A DNA stretch of 12,787 nucleotides from JAIOQA01 sp035493675 (lineage in GTDB: Bacteria > Myxococcota_A > Polyangia > Haliangiales > Haliangiaceae), in assembly GCA_035493675.1 (NCBI GenBank), contig DATJIA010000331.1:1-12787 (forward strand). The letters run 5' to 3'. The notes beneath the pieces are model-generated. The model made no database searches. It saw nothing but the letters and a program-made list of their open reading frames with translations, and was not told the DNA's origin. Positions 7,086 through 12,787 of this stretch are shown here, in pieces. The position numbers and the translations under genes were made by a program. The first letter of the stretch is position 1. Each line of letters opens with the position of its first letter.

Positions 7086-7907
7086 GTGGCTGCGCCGCCG
7101 AAACGCCGCACGACGGTCAAGAAGGAGCAAGCCGACGCGGTCGCGGCGGTGCTCGCGAAGGCGAAGCGCGCGCTGTTCATCACCGGCGCCGGCATCTCCG
7201 CCGACTCGGGGCTGCCGACCTATCGCGGCGTCGGCGGGCTCTACAACGACGGCGTGATGCCCGACGGCATGACGATCGAGACGCTCTTGTCGGGGACGAT
7301 GCTGCGCGATCGCCCCGAGCTGACCTGGAAGTACCTGCTGCAGATCGAGCGCGCGTGCCGCGGCGCCGTGCCGAACCGCGGCCACGAGCTCCTCGCCGAG
7401 TGGGAGCGGCGGATCCCGCACGTCGTGATCTTCACGCAGAACGTCGACGGCTTCCATCGCGCCGCCGGCTCGACGCACGTGATCGAGATCCACGGCAACC
7501 TGCACGACCTCCGCTGCACGCGCTGCGACTGGCGCGATCGCGTGCGCGACTTCTCGGCGATCGCGATGCCGCCGCGGTGCCCGTCGTGTCGCGCCACGAT
7601 CCGTCCCGAGGTCGTCCTGTTCGGCGAGCCGTTGCCGCACGATCCGTTCAATCGCTTCGAGGAGGAGCTCGCGCGCGGCTTCGACGTCGTGTTCTCGATC
7701 GGCACCTCCGCGCTGTTCCCGTACATCGCGCGTCCCGTGCTGGTCGCGAAGAGCGAAGGCATCCCGACGATCGAGATCAACCCGGCGAAGACGGATCTGT
7801 CGGATCTGGTCGACATCAAGATCAAGGCGACCGCGCTGACCGCGCTGAAGGCGATCGCGGCCGCCTGGCGCGCGGCCGGGCCCAAGCGCACGGTGATCGG
7901 ACATTGA
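7086..7907 (+). CDS. Sir2-family NAD-dependent protein deacylase (sirtuin)
   Basis: A 273-residue cytoplasmic sirtuin with the complete motif set: NAD-binding GAGISADSGLPTYRG (34-48), TQNVDGFH (117-124), catalytic His136 in EIHGNL, the structural zinc site C144-x2-C147 and C165-x2-C168, RPEVVLFGE (173-181), GTSALF (206-211) and EINP (230-233). It removes acyl groups from lysine using NAD+, releasing nicotinamide and O-acyl-ADP-ribose. The Tyr/Arg signature of desuccinylase-type members is not evident in the GVGGLYNDG segment, so simple deacetylation is more likely. It starts at GTG 7086, 9 bp after the MFS gene, and ends 2 bp before the kinase gene, suggesting co-expression with the kinase. 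The intact zinc finger and absence of a fused effector domain argue against the NADase sirtuins of phage defence. Confidence 0.92.
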   Translation: MAAPPKRRTTVKKEQADAVAAVLAKAKRALFITGAGISADSGLPTYRGVGGLYNDGVMPDGMTIETLLSGTMLRDRPELTWKYLLQIERACRGAVPNRGHELLAEWERRIPHVVIFTQNVDGFHRAAGSTHVIEIHGNLHDLRCTRCDWRDRVRDFSAIAMPPRCPSCRATIRPEVVLFGEPLPHDPFNRFEEELARGFDVVFSIGTSALFPYIARPVLVAKSEGIPTIEINPAKTDLSDLVDIKIKATALTALKAIAAAWRAAGPKRTVIGH

Positions 7908-7909
7908 CC

Positions 7910-10900
7910 GTGCGTGATCCGCGCAGCGGAGATCTCGAGACGCTCCCCGCCGCCGACGTGACCGCGACCGAAGCGCGGGGCTCGATCGCGACGCCGTCGG
8001 AGTCGATGGAGCTGCCGCAGATCGCGGCGTCGCGCTACGAGATGGGCAGCGAGGTCGGGCGCGGCGGGCTCGGGCGGGTCCTGCGCGCGCACGATCGCGT
8101 GCTCGATCGCGAGGTCGCGGTGAAGGAGCTGCTCGGCGCCGACGACGGCGCGCGCCGGCGCTTCGTGCGCGAGGCGCTGATCACCGCGCGGCTGCAGCAC
8201 CCGTCGATCGTCAGCGTCTACGAGGCGGGCCGATGGAGCGACGGCGCGCCGTTCTACGCGATGAAGCTCGTCACCGGCCGCACGCTGACCTCGGCGATCG
8301 CGCACTGCACGAACCTCGACGAGCGGCTCGCGCTCCTGCCGCACGTGCTCGCGGTCGCCGACGCGATCGCGTTCGCGCACGCGCATCGGATCATCCATCG
8401 CGATCTCAAGCCCGGCAACGTGTTGGTCGGCGCGTTCGGCGAGACCGTCGTGATCGACTGGGGCCTCGCAAAAGATCTCTCGCGCGACGATCCGGACGCG
8501 ATCGCGCCCACGCCGCTGCGCGCGGCGGACGGCGTCGAGACCGTCGCCGGCGCGGTGCTCGGCACGCCCGGCTACATGGCGCCCGAGCAAGCCGACGGCA
8601 AGGACGCCGACGAGCGCTCCGACGTCTACTCGCTCGGCGCGATGCTCTATCACACCGTCACCGGCGTGATCCCGCACGAGGGCAAGACGCTGCCCGACAT
8701 CATCGATCGGATCCTCGCCGGCGAGATCGTGCCGATCAGCGCGCGCGAGCCGCGCGTGCCCGCCGATCTCGGCACGATCATCGCGAAGGCGATGGCGCTC
8801 GATCCTTCGCGGCGCTACGCGAACGCGAAGTCGCTCGCCGAGGATCTGCGCCGCTTCCAGACCGGCAAGCTGGTCGGCGCGCACACGTATTCGCGGATCG
8901 ATCGCGTGGTGCGCTGGATCCGCCGCCATCGCGCGGTCGCGATCGTCGCCGCGACGGCGCTGCTCGTCTTGCTCGCGTACGGCACGTGGAGCGTGCGCCG
9001 CATCGTCGGCGAGACCGCGCGCGCCGATCGCGCCCGCGACGACGCGATCGAGCAGCGCGATCAGGCGATCGCCGCCGCCAATCGCGCGCTGGTCGCGCAG
9101 GCGCACGACGCGTTGTCGCGCAACCCGACCGAGGCGCTCGTGTACCTGCGCCAGCTCGATCCGCGCGTCGACGCCGGCTGGTCGGCGGCGCGCCTGATCA
9201 CCGCCGACGTGCTGTCGCGCCCGCGCGAGATCGCGGCGATCGATCAGCTGCCGCCGCGCGGGAGGGTGTCGATGCCGGTCCACGACCGCGCCGGCCGCCA
9301 CCTCGTGATCGCGAACGAGGACGCGCTGTACGTGCTCGACGTCGATCACGCGACGATGCGTCGCTACCCGATCGTCGTCGACCGCGCGCCGATCTTCTGC
9401 GACGACGATCGCCGGATCGCCGCGGTCGACGCGCGCGGGCGCGCGTTCGTGATCGACGCCGACGCCGGCGCGATGACCGCGTCACCCGACGCCGACGCGC
9501 GCGTCGCGTATGCGCGATGCGCGGCGGCGCACCGCGCGCTGGTCGACGGCGGCGAGGTCCGCTTCTGGGACGAGCACGACGGCGCGTTCCACGCGGTCGC
9601 GCACACGCGCGCCGATCTGCCGTCGGCGTCGTCGGACGGCGCGTCGCTCGTCGCGATCGAAGGTGACGAGCTCGTGCAGTGGACGCGCGCCGGCGAGGCG
9701 CGCCGCGTGCCGGTCGGCGAGGGCGCCGAGGTCTACGATCTGACCGCCGACGGGCGCGTCGTGATCGCGGGCCCCGGCGATCACAAGCTCGCGGTCCATC
9801 TCGACACCGGCGCGCGCGTCGCGCTCTTCCCCGGCCGCGGCCCGGTGCGCTTGTCGCCCGACGGCGCGCGCGTCGTGATGGGCTCGGCGAGCGGCGTCGA
9901 CGTCGTCGACACCGCGACCGGCCTGGGCCTGCGCGGTTTCGGCGCCGACCTCGGCGAGCTCGACGACGTCTCGTTCTCGCCCGACGAGGCGTGGGTGCTC
10001 GCGCGGCGCGGCGACGACCTGATCGCGTACGACACCAACGACGTCGGCACCACGTACCGCCTGATCGGGCACCGCGCGCTGCGCACGTGGTGGACGCCGC
10101 GCGGGCTGCTCGCGTGGGACGTCGATTCGAGCCTGCGCGTGTGGAGCTTCGACGGCGCGCGCATCCCGCGCACGACCGCGCCGATCGAAGACGCCCGCTC
10201 GCCCGACGGCCGCTGGCGCGTGACCACCGACGACACCAGCTTCACGCGCGAGAACGAGCACCTGTCGCGGCGCGAGCACGACGGCGAGCCGCTGGTCGCC
10301 GACGACGGGCGCGTGCTGATCGTCGGCGAGCGCGCGTGGTGGACGTGGCCGCGCGGCGGCGCGCCGGTGATCGAGAGCCGTCGCACCGACGAGCCGGTCC
10401 TGGATCAGGCCGCGCTCCAGTACGCGCCGCGGGTCGCGATCGCGCGCGCCGCCGACGGGCGCTGGGCCGCGATCGGCCGCCCCGGCGTGCCGGTCGAGCT
10501 CGTCGATCTGCACACGCTCGATCACCACCCGCTCGCCGGATCCGCCGGCATCGGCGTCGCGTTCCTGCCCGACGGATCGCTCGTCACCGGCCGACCGGAG
10601 GGCGGGTTGCTCGCGTGGAACCCGCGCGATGGATCGCATCGCACGATCGTCGCGGTCGACGATCTCCGCTACGCGGACAACATGCCGTTCGCGATCGCGA
10701 GCTCGCCCGACGGCGCGACGCTCGCGGTCGGCGGCGGTCCGCTCGCCACGATCGACGTCGCGAGCGGTCGCGTGCGCGCGCTCGCGCCGGTCGACCGCGT
10801 GCGCTCGCTCGCGTTCTTCGACGGCGGCCGCGCGCTCGCCGCCGGCGGCGACGACCTCGTGATCGTCGATCTCGCCTCCGGCTTCACGCGCCACGTCCCG

Positions 10901-11083
10901 ATCGGCCGGCCGGGCGCGCTGGTCGCCGCCGGCGACGCGATCCTCGCCGGCGATCCGCGCTGGCGCGCGACGATCCGCAACGCGCTCCCGCGCGATCGCG
11001 CCGGCCTGCGCGCGATCTTCATGGACGCGCCCGGCGTCGACGACGCCGCGCACCCGCGCGTGGCGCGCGAAGCTCGGCCTTGA
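7910..11083 (+). CDS. transmembrane Ser/Thr protein kinase with beta-propeller domain
   Basis: A 1057-residue protein. A 42-residue tail precedes a Hanks-type kinase domain (43 to about 320) with glycine loop G50-R-G-G-L-G55, VAVK Lys72, helix-C Glu88, HRDLKPGN (163-170), a DWG (183-185) in place of DFG, and GTPGYMAPE (218-226), so catalysis is expected. A single membrane helix follows (342-362), then a charged helical segment (365-430) with NPTEALVYLRQL, reminiscent of the repeat-like linker of myxobacterial kinases. From about 440 to the C-terminus come WD40/PQQ-like propeller repeats (VRFWDEHDG, LVQWTRAG, LRVWSFDG, LLAWNPRDG; repeated SPDG turns), presumably periplasmic and ligand-sensing. 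GTG 7910 lies 2 bp after the Sir2 stop; a TTG at 7904 would overlap it (TTGA). Targets unknown. Confidence 0.9.
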   Translation: MRDPRSGDLETLPAADVTATEARGSIATPSESMELPQIAASRYEMGSEVGRGGLGRVLRAHDRVLDREVAVKELLGADDGARRRFVREALITARLQHPSIVSVYEAGRWSDGAPFYAMKLVTGRTLTSAIAHCTNLDERLALLPHVLAVADAIAFAHAHRIIHRDLKPGNVLVGAFGETVVIDWGLAKDLSRDDPDAIAPTPLRAADGVETVAGAVLGTPGYMAPEQADGKDADERSDVYSLGAMLYHTVTGVIPHEGKTLPDIIDRILAGEIVPISAREPRVPADLGTIIAKAMALDPSRRYANAKSLAEDLRRFQTGKLVGAHTYSRIDRVVRWIRRHRAVAIVAATALLVLLAYGTWSVRRIVGETARADRARDDAIEQRDQAIAAANRALVAQAHDALSRNPTEALVYLRQLDPRVDAGWSAARLITADVLSRPREIAAIDQLPPRGRVSMPVHDRAGRHLVIANEDALYVLDVDHATMRRYPIVVDRAPIFCDDDRRIAAVDARGRAFVIDADAGAMTASPDADARVAYARCAAAHRALVDGGEVRFWDEHDGAFHAVAHTRADLPSASSDGASLVAIEGDELVQWTRAGEARRVPVGEGAEVYDLTADGRVVIAGPGDHKLAVHLDTGARVALFPGRGPVRLSPDGARVVMGSASGVDVVDTATGLGLRGFGADLGELDDVSFSPDEAWVLARRGDDLIAYDTNDVGTTYRLIGHRALRTWWTPRGLLAWDVDSSLRVWSFDGARIPRTTAPIEDARSPDGRWRVTTDDTSFTRENEHLSRREHDGEPLVADDGRVLIVGERAWWTWPRGGAPVIESRRTDEPVLDQAALQYAPRVAIARAADGRWAAIGRPGVPVELVDLHTLDHHPLAGSAGIGVAFLPDGSLVTGRPEGGLLAWNPRDGSHRTIVAVDDLRYADNMPFAIASSPDGATLAVGGGPLATIDVASGRVRALAPVDRVRSLAFFDGGRALAAGGDDLVIVDLASGFTRHVPIGRPGALVAAGDAILAGDPRWRATIRNALPRDRAGLRAIFMDAPGVDDAAHPRVAREARP

Positions 11084-11086
11084 TGC

Positions 11087-11092
11087 TAGGCT
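11087..11092 (+). promoter_or_regulatory. candidate extended -10 element of the DUF1993 gene
   Basis: TAGGCT preceded by TGc ends exactly 6 nt before the ATG (TAGGCTgcgcgcATG). The intervening bases hold no Shine-Dalgarno sequence. This is the best-formed leaderless-type arrangement in the window, since the hexamer is not constrained by a stop codon (the kinase TGA ends at 11083). Confidence 0.4.
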
Positions 11093-11098
11093 GCGCGC

Positions 11099-11614
11099 AT
11101 GAATCTGTACGACGCGACCGTTCCGCAGCTCACCAAGATGCTCGTGAACCTGGAGAAGTGGCTCGACCTCGGCGTCGCCTTCGCCGAGAAGAAGAAGTTC
11201 GACGCCGATCGCCTCCTCGAGTTCCGCCTCGCGCCCGACATGTACTCGCTGATCAAGCAGGTGCAGGCGATCGCCGACGGCGCGAAGTTCACGTGCGCGT
11301 ACCTCGCCGGCAAGCAGGCGCCGTCGCACCCCGACGAGGAGAAGACGATCGCCGAGGCGCGCGCGCGCATCCGCGTGGTCATCCAGTACCTCGAGACGTT
11401 CAAGCGCGAGGACTTCGAGGGCGCCGCCGATCGCAAGATCCAACCGCGCTGGGCCGCGCCGAAGTGGTTCAAGGGCGACGAGTACCTCACGCAGGTCGCG
11501 CTGCCGAACTTCTACTTCCACGTCGTGACGGCGTACGACATCCTCCGCAACATCGGCGTCGACCTCGGCAAGCAAGACTTCCTCGGCTCGGTGCCGCTTC
11601 GCGACCCGTCGTGA
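11099..11614 (+). CDS. DUF1993 family protein
   Basis: A 171-residue soluble protein that matches the DUF1993 family along its full length: MNLYDATVPQLTKML at the N-terminus, RLAPDMYSLIKQVQ (43-56), FTCAYLAGKQAP (63-74) and a C-terminal NFYFHVVTAYDILRNIGVDLGKQDFLG. Members are all-alpha, DinB-like four-helix proteins of unknown biochemical role, common in proteobacteria and some fungi. No signal peptide or membrane helix. His and acidic residues that could bind metal as in DinB-type proteins are present, but no triad can be assigned with confidence. It sits 15 bp after the kinase gene and 14 bp before the Rieske oxidoreductase; both gaps contain a possible promoter, so it may be a single-gene unit rather than part of an operon. 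Confidence 0.85.
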   Translation: MNLYDATVPQLTKMLVNLEKWLDLGVAFAEKKKFDADRLLEFRLAPDMYSLIKQVQAIADGAKFTCAYLAGKQAPSHPDEEKTIAEARARIRVVIQYLETFKREDFEGAADRKIQPRWAAPKWFKGDEYLTQVALPNFYFHVVTAYDILRNIGVDLGKQDFLGSVPLRDPS

Positions 11615-11616
11615 GG

Positions 11617-11622
11617 TAACGT
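11617..11622 (+). promoter_or_regulatory. candidate -10 element of the Rieske oxidoreductase gene
   Basis: TAACGT lies in the 14-bp gap after the DUF1993 stop and ends 6 nt before the ATG (TAACGTtcggggATG). GGGG abuts the ATG directly, too close to work as a normal ribosome site. This is the same geometry as upstream of Sir2 and DUF1993. No -35 consensus was seen. Confidence 0.35.
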
Positions 11623-11628
11623 TCGGGG

Positions 11629-12787
11629 ATGGGCAGCGACGCTCCGCTCTCCGGTCCCGACTTCTCCCAAGGCGTCGACGACGCCGACCTGCACGAGGCT
11701 GAGATCCTCCTCGGGCACGCCGCCGGCGAAGCGGTCGTGCTCGTGCGCGACCGCGGCATGGTGCGCGCGTTCGGCGCGACCTGCACGCACTACGGCGGAC
11801 CGCTCGCCGAGGGGCGCATCTTCGGCGGCGCGATCCACTGCCCGTGGCACCACGCGTGCTTCGATCTCGTCACCGGCGCGCCGCACGGTCCGGCGCTCGC
11901 GCCGATCGCGTGCTGGGACGTGACGATCGAGAACGGCAAGATCCGCGTCGGCGAGAAGCAGGAGCAGGCGCGCTTGACCGCGCCCGCGATGGCGCCCGCG
12001 TCGGTCGTGATCATCGGCGGCGGCGCCGCCGGCGTCGCGTGCGCGGAGACGCTCCGCCAGGACGGCTACGCCGGCACGGTCGCGATCGTGAACGGCGAAG
12101 GATCGGATCCGGTCGATCGCCCGAACCTGTCGAAGGACTACCTCGCCGGCAACGCGCCCGAGGAGTGGGTCTACTTGCGCACGAAGGAGCAGCTCTCGGC
12201 GATCGGCGTCGAGCTCGTGCGCGGCGAGGCGGCGTCGATCGATCGCGACGCGCGCACCGTGAAGGTCGCGGGCGGGCGCGTCGTGGGCTACGGCGCGCTC
12301 GTGCTCGCGACCGGCGCCGATCCGATCCGCTTGCCGATCGCGGGCGCGGATCTCCCGCACGTCCACGTGCTGCGCACGCTCGAGCACAGCCGCGCGATCG
12401 CGGCGGCCGGCGCCGGCAAGCGCGTCGTCGTGATCGGCGCGAGCTTCATCGGGCTCGAGGTCGCGGCGTCGTTGCGCGCGCGCGGCGCCGACGTGACGGT
12501 GGTCGCGCCCGAGCCGGTGCCGCTCGCGCGCGTGCTCGGCGACGACGTCGGCGCGTTCGTGCGCCGCGTGCACGAGGCGCAGGGCGTCGCGTTCCGGCTC
12601 GGGCGCAAGCCGGTGTCGATCTCGGCGGAGGCGGTGACCCTCGACGACGGCGCGCTCGTCCCCGCCGAGGTGGTCGTGATGGGCGTGGGCGTGAAGCCCC
12701 GGCTCGCGCTCGCCGCGGCCGCCGGGCTCGCGCTCGATCGCGGCGTCGTCGTCGATCAGGAGCTCAAGGCCGCGCGCGGCGTGTGGG
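11629..12787 (+). CDS. Rieske [2Fe-2S]-FAD oxidoreductase, AIFM3-like (partial)
   Basis: 386 codons of an open frame that runs off the right edge. Residues about 17-110 form a Rieske domain with C52-x-H54 and C71-x2-H74 (CTHYGG; CPWHHACF), ligating a [2Fe-2S] cluster. A linker leads to a pyridine-nucleotide disulfide oxidoreductase domain: FAD-binding GGGAAG (130-135), LATGADP (226-232), NAD(P)H-binding GASFIGLE (270-277) and VVMGVGVKP (about 365-373). The order Rieske then FAD/NAD domain is that of AIFM3/AIF-like proteins and rubredoxin- or ferredoxin-reductase relatives, so electron transfer between NAD(P)H, FAD and the Rieske centre is expected; the partner is unknown. No signal peptide is seen, so it is probably cytoplasmic. 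The missing C-terminus should hold the rest of the FAD domain and the AIF-type C-terminal domain, about 100-140 residues. Confidence 0.88.
   Translation, partial: MGSDAPLSGPDFSQGVDDADLHEAEILLGHAAGEAVVLVRDRGMVRAFGATCTHYGGPLAEGRIFGGAIHCPWHHACFDLVTGAPHGPALAPIACWDVTIENGKIRVGEKQEQARLTAPAMAPASVVIIGGGAAGVACAETLRQDGYAGTVAIVNGEGSDPVDRPNLSKDYLAGNAPEEWVYLRTKEQLSAIGVELVRGEAASIDRDARTVKVAGGRVVGYGALVLATGADPIRLPIAGADLPHVHVLRTLEHSRAIAAAGAGKRVVVIGASFIGLEVAASLRARGADVTVVAPEPVPLARVLGDDVGAFVRRVHEAQGVAFRLGRKPVSISAEAVTLDDGALVPAEVVVMGVGVKPRLALAAAAGLALDRGVVVDQELKAARGVW

Noticed and set aside
7086..7907. Sir2 as an anti-phage NADase component
   Set aside because: It has the zinc-finger Cys and all deacylase motifs, no fused sensor or effector domain, and no defence-type neighbours such as HerA or Argonaute.
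7241..9349. Long minus-strand open frame opposite Sir2 and the kinase (and similar ones at 5628-7904 and 9482-11575)
   Set aside because: These mirror real genes on the plus strand, are dominated by R, D, E, A and V, and show no domain motifs or start signals.
7551..10700. Many GCGATCGC octamers resembling the cyanobacterial HIP1 palindrome
   Set aside because: Every case I checked is an in-frame Ala-Ile-Ala using the preferred codons GCG ATC GCN, so codon usage explains it. The Asp codon context effect is reported separately because codon usage alone does not explain it.

Overview
The window is very GC-rich (roughly 70% by eye, not computed) and gene-dense, with no intergenic stretch longer than about 110 bases. 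A transmembrane Ser/Thr kinase fused to a beta-propeller, several lipoproteins with Gly/Ser-rich linkers, a secreted Cys-repeat protein and a PilZ protein together suggest a Myxococcota (deltaproteobacterial) chromosome. The assignment is by gene content and composition only. I see no rRNA, tRNA, CRISPR array, insertion sequence or phage gene.

Layout. Bases 1-1154: the N-terminus of a membrane-anchored protein leaves on the minus strand; a small PilZ protein (145-537, plus) converges on an outer-membrane beta-barrel protein (540-1154, minus). Bases 1263-2735: an old-yellow-enzyme-type flavin oxidoreductase (plus) whose stop codon shares a CTAG palindrome with the convergent Cys-rich protein. 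Bases 2732-5567: a minus-strand run of four closely spaced genes, in order of transcription a small lipoprotein with two inhibitor-I9-like modules, a larger lipoprotein with an apparent internal duplication, a peptidase M20 homologue that seems to lack most metal ligands, and a secreted protein made of six Cys repeats. Bases 5622-11083: a plus-strand run of an organophosphate-type MFS transporter, a Sir2 deacylase and a kinase/propeller protein, with 9-bp and 2-bp gaps. Bases 11099-12787: a DUF1993 protein, then a Rieske-FAD oxidoreductase resembling AIFM3 that runs off the window.

How they may work together. The minus-strand run looks like one envelope/secreted unit with a protease-inhibitor or pseudo-peptidase theme. 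It is the best candidate here for something not yet described, but its function is unknown. Sir2 and the kinase are tightly packed and both act on proteins, which suggests coupled post-translational control. The transporter, flavin oxidoreductase and Rieske oxidoreductase are ordinary metabolic or redox genes.

Two genome-wide habits stand out. Several plus-strand genes have a TAnnnT hexamer exactly 6 nt before the start codon and no Shine-Dalgarno sequence, as expected for leaderless mRNAs. Asp codons depend strongly on the next base: GAT before C and GAC otherwise, which enriches GATC. Both were seen directly and counted by hand over limited stretches.
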